From Meloidogyne chitwoodi (lineage: Eukaryota > Nematoda > Chromadorea > Rhabditida > Meloidogynidae): a stretch of 64,000 bases of DNA. The notes beneath the pieces were generated by a model. It made no database searches and was not told where the DNA came from. It saw only the letters and a list, made by a program, of their open reading frames with translations. The stretch lies in assembly GCA_015183035.1 (NCBI GenBank), contig JACZZP010000004.1, forward strand, positions 1,736,001 through 1,800,000, read 5' to 3'. The position numbers and the translations under genes are program-made. This document shows, piece by piece, positions 1 through 10,581 of the stretch. Position 1 is the first letter of the stretch, and every line of letters begins with the position of its first letter.

Positions 1-2397
1 TACATTAAATACGTTTTTATAGCTAGGTATCTTAAAATTTGCAAAACTAAAATTTATTCAAACCTTTATCCGCTACTAATCAATTCAAAATATTTCCAAA
101 TGAATTAAAATACATAAATATGAAGAGAGGGATGAATGCTCAATCGATAAAAATTTAAGAATAAGTAATAAACAGTAAAACAAATAAGGAAAAGAAAAAC
201 GCACTCAATCAATAAAGCTTCTGGAGGAATAAAATGTGAGCAAGCAAATATTTAAGAAAGGAATCTGATTATTTTAAACTCAAACTTCAACCTACCTTTA
301 TCAGCGCATTTTTGTAGGTCTTTAATAAGTTTAGGAGTGTCGTTATCTCTAAGCAAATCCACAGTAATATCAGCCTGTAAATTTTAAAAAATTCTATTTG
401 TCTAAGTGTTCTAAGATTGATAAATTTTATAATAAAAAATCGTAGTGGGAAATATATCTCCGCGGATAATTCAGAATAAAAATTTAAAATGAGGGAATAA
501 GATCCAAAACAGCTTCTAATTTTAACTGTCCCTTTTATAACAGACATCAATTAGCTGCGCCAAAAGTTGCCGTAATTTTGCCAAATCCATTGTTTTAATC
601 GATGACTTAAGCCATTCATTCATTCGGCTCCATCCTTCGCTTGTGCTCAAACGTTGAACTGCTTGAATGTGAGCGATATTTTTATCACTAAAATTAAAAA
701 TGTTAATAGTTAAATATTAAACCCATACAAAAGTGGCTTTTCTGAGTTAGCTTCTTTCTTTGGTGACACCGCAGCCCAAGTTCCAGATATAATTTTCTTT
801 TCAAATTTTTGTGTTGAATTTTCAAGCTTATCTGCCTCATCTGAGAAAATATCAGTGCTTATTTTTTTCTGAGCATCAATCCTCTTTTGTTTATCAGGTT
901 TGCTTTTGATTTCAAAATTTTGTTTTCGTCTTGCTGCCCTAGTCATCCTTGGCTCATCAACATTAATTTTTTGCCTCTGATTCGACGAACTTTGTATTGA
1001 AGATTGTTGACACCAATTAACTGAATCTTCATCACTTTCTTCCATTTCTTCTTCCTCCTCCTCAAAAGGAGCAGACCTTCTTTGACCTTGCTGCACTGGC
1101 GAATTTGAATGAATGATTTGACGCTGATGTGTTTGTTTTTGGATCGCTTTTTGGGAATGTAATTGTTGAAAGCCTGCAGAATAAGTGAGTGGATCTACTA
1201 TAACATAATGTGGCTCTCTATGTTGCTGTTGTGGACGAACTAAGAAGATTGAATAAAATATATATAAAGGCTAGATATAAGATATTAAAAAAAAGTAAAA
1301 GTTAAAAAACAATCATTCTTAAAGATCATGTTATGTAGAATAATTTAAATCAGAAATATAATTCTTGAGTGTTTTTTAAATTATACCTTGACCATAGAAT
1401 GAAGAGCTGGGCACTCCATCATTTAAGGGAGCATATTGATAACGTGAAGCTTGCTGTTCAGCAGGATAATGAGCGCCAATTGAAGATTGCTGAGACATTA
1501 ATTGATCCGGAAAAGGATCGCTAGTCATTACTACACAATTCTCTGCTACAATAATTCCATCGTCATCCTCTTGCATCTAAATGTATTTAAAAATATTATA
1601 ATTAGCAATATCCATTCGTTTCTCCTCAAACTGCTTCAATCAAAATTATTGCCAAAAAACATTCTAAATTAATTGGAACATGCGTAGTATCTCATGCGGA
1701 CTATTACGCAAATATTCCCTTATGGCACAAATCAAATAACACATAATAATATATATATGTATAATAAATTATTTGTCCGTAAAAGTATTCCGAGGAAATA
1801 CCACCTCTTGTTAATAACAAGTGTGCCAATTAATTCGAAGAATATGGACTTAAACAAATTAGTTGGATTTGAGATAAACGTAAGAGGCAAATAACATATA
1901 AAAAGAGAGACCAAACTAGAATAATAAGTTCAAACTAACCGGATAGTATTGTGCAGCAGAAGCTTGATGCTGTTGATTATAGCCCAATTGATAAGATTGC
2001 TGATTATACAAAGACTGTTGCTGACCTACATGAACATACTGAGAAGAATCATCATATTGTTGTTGCTGGAATGTAGGGCAGACCTGCCGATACTTTTGAT
2101 TATGAAATTGTTGCTCGCGTGATTGCTAAACATTAAAAAGAATTTACCTAGTTGATATAAAGACATGTATCCGAAATTACTCACTAAAAATATCAACTAA
2201 AGCCTGAAATCCAAAGAACCAATAAAAATCAAAACTTATAAAAACAAACGTAGTCCAGAAACATCATTCATAACATTAATGTCGATAACTTGTATTGCTT
2301 ATACGATCATTTAACCCCAATTTTAATATCTTATTTATAAGAAAATAACCTGTATTTGATTATGTTGTTGATTCTGATATTGGACAGTTCCTCGCAT
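1..2397 (-). CDS. Gln-rich protein with TFIIS N-terminal (LW) domain, PNUTS-like; 3' end outside window
   Basis: Exons read on the minus strand are 2414-2350 (ATG at 2397), 2125-1940, 1576-1387, 1239-723, 687-546 and 374-296; all junction phases agree and the gene continues past the left edge. The first ~120 residues are Gln/Tyr-rich and low complexity. Then come an acidic stretch (FEEEEEEMEESDED) and a basic stretch with MTRAARRK. The last two exons encode SEGWSRMNEWLKSSIK and, across the splice, DADITVDLLRDNDTPKLIK. From family knowledge this resembles the TFIIS-N/LW fold of PNUTS (PPP1R10), where a W-L segment precedes LPLTVDHLKQNNTAKLVK, so a nuclear scaffold of transcription or a phosphatase complex is inferred. 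Another TFIIS-N protein such as an IWS1 type is possible. The region before the ATG ends in TTTTAG, so trans-splicing at 2415 would explain the start. Confidence 0.55.
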
Positions 2398-2414
2398 TTG
2401 TTGGTTTGAATATG

Positions 2415-3174
2415 CTAAAACTAAAAAGTAAAATGACATTTTTAAATTCAAAAACCCTGATCGTCCATTGAATCTATAAAATGCACTCCTATCAAGAAAT
2501 TAAAAGAAGATGCCTATCTCTTTATTATTATAATTCAAAAATTAAATATTTAATCACTTAAATTATTTAAATATATTAAATAAGATGAAATTATAGTTCA
2601 AAAAACAAATAGAACTACAGACTTGCAGACAAAATACGATACACTAATCATCAACAAATCTGTAGACAATATAAAAAAAATTTGAGCGAGACTCTAATAA
2701 AAATATTAAGTTTTACGGTAATATACGCAAGAAATAGTTTCAAAATTTATTATTTATTAATCTTAAATCATTTGGAAATTTAATAAAATTCCGAATAAAT
2801 TTGTTATTAATTGGTTTCTCTTAATTCAAAGTTTTTCATGTTATATACTACCTTAAAAAAAGTTCTACCTAAAAATACTCCCTCGAATGTCGTGGTTCGT
2901 TAAATCACCATCATGAACGGCGTGGATCATTGTAATGGATTTATTTCTAATCATTACCACAAAAAATTTTACACAAAAATTTTTGGAGACACGGTTTTAT
3001 TTATGTATATAAACATACATATTGATAATAATTTATTTAATAATTAAAAATGTTAACAATATAAAATTAGGTAATGAAATAATTTATAATTACAATACTT
3101 AACAGGAACAAATTTTATAAATATTATGTTTAAATAAAAATTTTTTTAAGAAAATCTAAATTATGTATTTATTT
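2415..3174. other. Intergenic, AT-rich
   Basis: Separates the 5' end of the PNUTS-like gene from the 3' end of the EF-hand gene. No open frame or RNA gene was recognised. A short less AT-rich patch with two related motifs (tcgtggttcg / ggcgtggatc) lies at 2889-2930; its meaning is unknown. Confidence 0.4.
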
Positions 3175-3990
3175 TTAAATCTCATTAATTTTTTTGATTT
3201 GATCAAGTAAATCATTGTTTCTTTTGTCTAATTTTTCCCTTATAAATCTATCCTCTTCCATTGAAGCAATATATTTTGTCTAAAGAAAATATTTTTTAAA
3301 TTTAAATAATTTTTTAATTAAAAAATCACTATTGGTTCATTAATATTTTTTAATATTGAATAGTCAATATTGCCAGTTCCTCCATGATTTTCCCATTGTT
3401 TTTGTAGAAGAATAAAAAATGTTATTAATTCATAGATATTTAGTCTTTCATTCTGATCAGAATTTGCTTCATTAAAAAGCTGAAAAGATAATAAAATAAA
3501 ATATTATTAATAATTTACTTTATTTATATTTTCTCAGAATTGGGAAAAATTATAAACAATTAATATCTAATTTTTAGCATTAAGGCTTTAATCTAATTAA
3601 GACCATAACCTTGAATTTTTACTTCCAAAGTTTCAATCCGAATATTCTTCAAAGGCCTTTTTACAATTTTTTCTAATTGAATTTTTAGTTTATTTAGCCT
3701 TTACATATTATTTTATATATTTTTTATTATAAATTTTACCTTTTGAATAAATTTAAGTCTTTCTTGCGGATTTACATTTTTATTAGAAATAAATTCATTA
3801 AAAGATAATAAATTATCCATATTTGTATCAAGTGATTTAAATAAATTTTGTATTAATTTATTATTTCCTTGTTGAATTTGAATATTCTAATTAATAAAAA
3901 ATAAATAAAATAAATTTTTAAATTTACCAAGATTGTTTTTGTATTGAAAAATAAAAAAATTAAAAAATTAAAATAAATTAGTCCAATCAT
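3175..3990 (-). CDS. Small secreted EF-hand calcium-binding protein
   Basis: Four exons, too short for simple ORF detection: 3990-3928, 3886-3740, 3479-3330 and 3279-3175, all phase 0, giving 154 residues. The start is a signal peptide (MIGLIYFNFLIFLFF). Exon 2 carries a good EF-hand loop, DTNMDNLLSFNE, with D/N/D/S/E at positions 1/3/5/9/12. Exon 3 carries a second, NSDQNERLNIYE, with N/D/N/N/E. The C-terminus is a charged helix (EEDRFIREKLDKRNNDLL). Two paired EF-hands after a signal peptide fit a secreted or ER-lumen calcium-binding protein, perhaps calumenin-like but much shorter; the exact family is not recognised. Calcium binding is inferred from the loop residues. The second loop begins with Asn rather than Asp, so it may bind more weakly. 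Confidence 0.75.
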
Positions 3991-6090
3991 TTAACATTTC
4001 GTTTTTTATTTAAGTAAAATATAATTGTTTTAAAAAAGATAATATTATTTTAAATAATTTTAAGCAAAAATAAATGTCAATAAATTTTTATTAAAAAATG
4101 AATAATTTCATGTGAGCAATTTACTCATAATTCTTTTATTATTTTTTGTACATAATCCACTCAAACCTTCACTCAAAGTAACAGTTCTCTCGATAGTTTT
4201 GAGAGGTTAGAGTTGATTTTTAAATATTTGAAATTTAATATTGATTTTGCCCAATTCTTCTATTTATTTATAAAACATTTTTACTACTCTCTATTTTTAA
4301 AATAATCAATCCACAAAAAATTTTTCTCTTTTTTTATTTATTTTAATATTTATTTATTTATATTTGCTTTATCAAACAACAGAGGAGTAAAATAAAGACT
4401 TTTGAATAGGGTAAAAGGCACACCTAATTAATAAAATTGCCAATTTAGAAAATACTAGTAATTTTATTTTATTATTTTTTAAATTGTCAAATTTGAATAT
4501 TTGACAAAAACTTAATTATTTTACGAAAGCAAAAGAATTTTATTTAAAGTTTTTTGGGGAAATATTCTTTATTTTAGTTTGAGAAGAAGAATTTATTTTT
4601 ATAAAAAATAAATGTTTTTATAGAAAGTTTCGAATCTTAAGAATATAACATAAAATAGGTGAATATTAAGGCTATGAGTGGGCTGAAATATAAAAATAGA
4701 AAAGATGATTAACTAGGAAATTTGTTGAAAAATAAGGTGTTGCGAAACTTGCAGACCGAATTTTGCAGATCTAATTTTGCAAACCGACATTAGAGTAAAA
4801 AAAATTAGGGAAAAAATAAAAAATTGCAAAAAAAATTAAAAATAAATATTAAAGCAAGTTCTGTCCCGAAATTTAGGTTGTGCAATGTCGAACCATATTT
4901 ATAAAAACTAAACTGATAAAACAATTTTATACATAATTCCATATTTTTTTATTAAAAATAAAAGTAAAATTTATGAAAATTTAATAATTTAAAAATTTTG
5001 AATTTATATGTTTATTGGTATTTTTTAATTATATTCACAAATGTCAGCAAGTAATACATAATATTTATTTTTCTCAAACAAAAAGAAATAAAGGATTATT
5101 TTGGAGGTATAAAATCAACTAAATATCTTTGCTAAAATATCATAAAATGCATTTACTTATCCTTTGAGAAAAATAAATATTTTTATTTACGGAAAAAAAC
5201 TTGCTGACATTTGTAAAAATAACTTAAAATATATTTTTATTAATAAAAAAATTCTGAAATTTCTAGTCAGAAGAGTAGCTTTATTTAAATTTTATTAAAA
5301 CTCACACCATAACTAACCAAACACTATTAATTCTCCAATCTCTTCTCTAATGGAAGAGATTGATTTTTATTATTTCCTCTAATAATCTATACATAACACA
5401 AATAATTTAAAAAGAGTAAAAGAAGAAAATGTATTTTGATTTTGTGTTTTTATTTTTTATAAAAATGTATTTTGATCTTGTATTTTAATGTAATTTTACA
5501 AAATATTTTATTTATTTTTTTACCTTTTTCAAAGACTTTAACTGCCTTGAAAATTATTTTATTTTTTTTTAATTTTATAATTTTACTTTGAAAATAAAAA
5601 TTAATGTAAAAATAATTGTTAATGTAAATGAACTTGTTCGATAATACCGAAAAAAACAAATATTTAAAAATACTGAAAAATTATTTAAATAAAACTATTA
5701 ATTCTTTGATTATTCTATAAGTAATATTAATAATCTCAAATCCTGATAATGTTTTTTTGTCAAAATCCTTATATTTTAAAAAATAAGAAATTAAATACAT
5801 ATATTCTTTAAATAAATTTTAAAAAATAAAAATCAATTTTACTTCTAAAAATTTTAAAAGATAAGTGCATTGCACTTCAATTTGAAATTATTGGGGTAAA
5901 TGTCTTGAGTTTATTCATTTTTTATATATTTTATGTTTAAAAGACTATTTTATTTTATTTAAATATTTTATTTTAATTTTCTCTAATATTTATTAAAATT
6001 AAATTATTTAAAAAAAGTTAAAATTTGCGAGGATTTGTCATTCGTTGGAGATACCTTTTTATTTAAAAATATTTAATTTATTTATAGATA
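3991..6090. other. Intergenic, AT-rich, with one MITE-like inverted repeat
   Basis: Lies between the divergent EF-hand gene and the first PIP kinase-like gene. Apart from the inverted repeat at 5037-5214 it is homopolymer-rich AT sequence. Short direct repeats of the type aattttgca recur near 4750-4785. No coding region is supported. Confidence 0.45.
5037..5214. mobile_element. MITE-like element with terminal inverted repeats
   Basis: The left end starts acaaatgtcagcaagt and the right end is its reverse complement (cttgctgacatttgt at 5200-5214). The arms also match further inside, where atatttatttttctcaaa at about 5061-5078 pairs with tttgagaaaaataaatat at 5163-5180. Total span is about 180 bp with no coding capacity, typical of a miniature non-autonomous DNA transposon. 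A clear target-site duplication was not identified. The interior (ggaggtataaaatcaacta) looks faintly like the interior of the element at 11983-12455. Confidence 0.55.
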
Positions 6091-9000
6091 ATGAAATTAA
6101 AAATTATTATAATTATTTATTATTTTTTTATTTTAAAATTTACTTATATATTAACAAATTCACAACAATTAAACTATAAAATTAAAAATGAAGGTACTAA
6201 TTTAAGTATTTCTTTTTAATTATCATAAATAATGTTAAATATTTATATAAAAAAAAGAAAAATAATATCTTTTTCTAATCAAAAATTTAAAATATTATTA
6301 TTAAGTAAATTAATAATAATAATAAATTAATAATAATATTATAATTTAAATAGATCAAAACAAAAGAATTGAACAAAATTTGAAAGATTTAGAAATAGAG
6401 AAAAAAGTTATAAAAAAATTAAAAAAAGAAATAAATCTATCAGAATATTTTAATGAAAAAATGAAACAAAAATATTTAATTAAATTAGATAAAAAAATAA
6501 AAGAATTAAAAAATAATATTAAAAATTTTATTGAAAAAATTAAAAAAGAAATTTTGGTTGAAAAATTATGTAAAAATGAAATGATTAATTTATTGGGAAA
6601 TAATAACAAAAATATTAAAATGGAAGAAGATTATTATAAAAAAATGAAAAAAGAGATTATTGGAGAAGATGAATTAAAAATAATAAAAGTGGAAAATAAT
6701 TGTTCAAATAAAAATATGCTTTCAATTTGTAAATTAATTAATTAATTAAAAAAAAATATACATAAATAAAATTAAATTTATTTTAAATTTAAATATAATT
6801 ATTTATTAGAAATAGGAAAGGATCTTTATCCAGGCCTGGATTTTTTTGAATTAAAATTCAGAATCCAGTCTAGGTCAATAAATAAATAAAATAAACATCC
6901 AGTCCTATCTCTAGTAGTTATTTATCATTTAATTTTTAAAAATAAGAAATATATAAATTAATTATTATTTAAATATTATTTAAATAATTTTTAAGTTTGT
7001 AAAACAAATGGAATTAATGTTGTTATTCCCCAAACTCGTAAAAATAGAAAAATTCGAAGTGTATCAAAAATAGAAAAAGAAAAAGTTAAAAATTTTGAAA
7101 GATCAGATTATATTCGTTTTGCACTTCGTAAATATTTTTGTGATTTTATTTTTAATAAAATAGATAGAAATTGGAAAAATTGTAAAAATGAAAATTGTGA
7201 AATAAATACAGAAGATCAAAATAAACAAGTCCACGAAAATATTTTTTTAAGGTTATAAATAAATATTAAAAATATATTTTATATTTAAATAATATAATTA
7301 AAATATATTAAATAATAGATATATTTATATAATTAATATTAAACCAACTTTTCATTCTCTGAATAAACATTGATTGGAATTTTCGATTTTGCTCAACTCA
7401 TACCGAGGTATGAGATATGAGTATTATTTTGGTTATAATCACTGCTAATTATTAATAGAAAAGTTTAAAAAAATAAATTGAAAAGAACAACTTCTTTACA
7501 TAACTTTATCATCTTACTAATAGGGATGGAATGGACTTAAAGAGGGGAAAAACTAATTATACATACCTATATATAAATAATAAATTTTAGTTTAAATAAT
7601 ATTAATAATTGTTTTTATTAAAGGAATAACAATAATATTGAAGAAGATTTTAAATTTACAATTCATTTTCCAAACATATTTGAACAACTTTGGAAATTAT
7701 TTGGAAATAATTCAAATGATTTACTTATATCATTAACATTTTCTCAATTAGAAGGTTTTGATAATCCAGCTAAAAGTGGGGCTAATTTCTTCACATCATG
7801 GGATGGAAATTATTTTTTAAAAAGTGTTTTATCTGAACCTAAATGGTATTCAAAAATTAAAAAAATTGATAAAATAAATATTTTAAAAAAAATTAAAGAA
7901 ATAATTGAGTCAGATGTTGAAAAAGATTTCTTTTTTTCTGAAGAAAAAAATAAAAATAATAATTACTATAATGATAATTTAGATGAAAATAAACGTTTAT
8001 TATTAACTCCTCTTAAATCTCCTTATGGAAATATTAATGAAAATTATAAAAAATTTAAAGGAGCATTTTTAAAATATTTTAATTATTTAATTGAAATTTG
8101 TTCACCAATTAAAGAACAAAAATGTTTTTTTAATGGAAAAGGAGGAACACTTTTACCAAAATTTTTTCTTCTTTTTACCTATACTGTTTAGTTTTATTTT
8201 AAAAAAATATTTTTTAAATTAATTATAAAGTTATATTTTTAAGCCATTAAATAATTTAAATCAATCAGAAATTTATTCAATACAAAATGGTCTTTTCCCT
8301 GAAGGAAATACTCCAACTATAAATTTAATTTTTGATTTAAAAGGATCTAAAAGAAAATTATTAATTAAAGAAGGATTAGAAAAATTAAAAAAGAATGGAA
8401 AAAGTCCAAATTGGTTAGATTTAAATTTTATTGAAGAAGAATTTAAAAATGAAAGTTTTTTTCCTGATGGCATAAAACTTGATAAAGAAGAATTTAAAAA
8501 TTTAAAAAAAATAATTGAAGAAGACAGCAAAGTTTGTAATTTATTTTAATTAAATTATTAATTTTAAAAATGTCAAAAGAATTAAATAAAATAATATAAT
8601 TAAGTAAAATTTATTTTTAAAAATACATTCTAATTTTATTTATTAAAAAAAATAAATATAAAATAATTTAAATTAATTATTTAAATTTAAGTTTTTAAAA
8701 GAAAGCAATATAATTGATTATAGTCTTTTGCTTGGTGTTCATATTCTTGATGATGAAGAAATTAAAAATAATAAAAATATTGGGTAAATTTAAATAATTA
8801 TTTATTTATTTTTAATAAATTTTAGAGGAATTAAAGCATTTTTTAAAAATAGTAATTATAACAATATTTTTGAAAATAATAATATTAAAAATAATAATAA
8901 TAAAGAATTACGTTTATTTATTGGTATAATTGATATACTTCAACCTTATATTAATAAAAAACAATTTGAAGGAGATTTTAAAAATTTATTATCATTTATT

Positions 9001-9393
9001 AAAATGGTTATATATTACCTAATTTAAAATTTAAATTTAATTATTTTTTAATTTTAGGAAAGAAACATTGGTGATATTGATTATGTTTGTTTTCTTTTTA
9101 GATATTTTATTAAATTAATTTTTTATTTAAAATTCAAAAACATTAAAATTTTATCTAAAAATAAATATTTAAAATAATTTTATAAAAATATTTAAGTAAA
9201 AATTAAAAGAGAAAAACATTTAAATAATTAATAAAAAAATAAGTTAATCCAATAAAATTTTAAATAAATTCGAAAAATAAATATATTTTCTTTAAAGCCA
9301 ACAGCATCAATTACAAATCCTGAAACTTATCAAGAACGTTTTGTTAATTTTATTACAACAAAGGTTTTCAATGAAGAAATTAAAGAAAATTGA
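6091..9393 (+). CDS. Secreted PIP5K-like lipid kinase, tandem copy A
   Basis: Nine exons: 6091-6193, 6354-6728, 6996-7251, 7624-8185, 8244-8531, 8692-8783, 8826-9006, 9058-9084 and 9298-9393. They sum to 1980 nt (659 residues) with every phase consistent. Residues 1-~24 form a signal peptide (MKLKIIIIIYYFFILKF). A Lys/Glu-rich, probably coiled-coil region follows to about residue 150, then a conserved F.LRKYFCD segment. From about residue 250 the kinase core follows the PIP5K order: FPNIFEQLWKLFG, ISLTF, glycine-loop equivalent SGANFFTSWD with K311 (YFLKSV), GGTLLPKFF, NGLFPEG, DLKGS (K465), FPDGIKL, IIDYSLLLGVH (D537), GIIDILQ (D595) and YQERFVNFITTKVF. By comparison with known PIP kinases these are the ATP-binding Lys, catalytic Asp and Mg-binding Asp. 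Activity would make PI(4,5)P2 from PI4P; that activity and secretion are inferred. Codon use is extremely AT-biased, like its neighbours. Confidence 0.8.
6807..6917. repeat. Imperfect inverted repeat and palindrome in intron 2 of PIP5K-like copy A
   Basis: A perfect 14-bp palindrome (atccaggcctggat) lies at 6828-6841. The flanks form an imperfect inverted repeat, with tagaaataggaaaggat at the left pairing with atccagtcctatctcta at the right. This could be a short hairpin element dropped into the intron. No target-site duplication is certain. Confidence 0.35.
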
Positions 9394-10581
9394 GATTTTA
9401 TTTAAGTTTAGATAACATTTTTAGAATTTATATAAAAATATATTTTGTATTTTAATTATTTTGGAGTCGGAATAAATAAATAAGTAAAATATAAGTAATT
9501 TATTTAAGTAATTAATACATAAGAAATTAATTTAAAATTAAATAAATTATTTTAGATTTTGAGAATAACTGAAAATATAATAAATATAGGTAAACTTTAA
9601 AATTCTGACTCATCACTTCATTAAATAAATTTATCATTAAAAAATTATTTTAGAAAATTATAACAAAATATTTTAGAATTTATATATATAATATTATTTT
9701 TTAAAGTTATAAAAGATTAAATTTATTAATTTGAATCTTTTTATAAAAATCAGACAAAAAGTTTTTGTTTTCTCTTATTTTTAAAGTTTTAATATTTTAT
9801 TAAAAGTTTAAAATAAATAAATAAATTGTTTTTATTAAAATTTAGTTTATTTTGGTATATTTATATTTTAATTTAAATATTTAATTAATTATTTAATATT
9901 TTAATATTAATATTATTTTATATTTTAAATATTTTAATTAATTTTTTTAAGAAAATCTAATTCCAGATCTGCATATTTTTTGAATTATTTTGTTTTTTAT
10001 AAAATATCTTTGAGGAAAATGTCTAAATTGCTTATTTTTAATTCTAGAAACTCTGATTTTAAAAAATAATTTAATCTTTTTTATTTAACATTTATTTATT
10101 TATTAAAATTTATTAAATTAATTAAAAATATAAAATAATATTTAAATATAAAATATGTCTAGACAATCAAAAGATTTACCTAAATATATTAATAATTGTC
10201 TAGAATCATTAATGACATGTGCACTTTATATTTAATTTAATTTAAAAGGAAATAATTTAAAAAATATATTTTATTTAAAATTTATGGTTACCTAGTACCT
10301 ATATTTTATTTATTACAAAATATAAACTTTGTTAAGAGAATACCTAATTTTAAACTTTTTTTTTTATTTATTTATAAAACTTTAAAAAACTTTAATTATC
10401 CATACATATTAATTCATTAACTTTTAATTATTCTAAACTTACTAAATTATTTTTTGATAAAAATTTCTTCTTTTAAAAAAAAAGATTATTATTTAGTAAA
10501 AGGATAGACCTAAAAATAAAAATATATTTTTAAAATATTATTTAAATATTTAAAAAATGTCATTTAATAATTAAATAAATT
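9394..10581. other. Intergenic between PIP5K-like copies A and B
   Basis: Very AT-rich (long runs of A, T and TTTAAA-like words). No coding exon or structured RNA was recognised. It presumably holds the copy A 3' UTR and the copy B promoter. Confidence 0.4.

Noticed and set aside
1694..1914. Overlapping short frames on both strands
   Set aside because: They fall in the intron between the second and third exons of the PNUTS-like gene.
5450..5659. 69-residue minus open frame
   Set aside because: Random AT-rich frame with no conserved feature in intergenic DNA.
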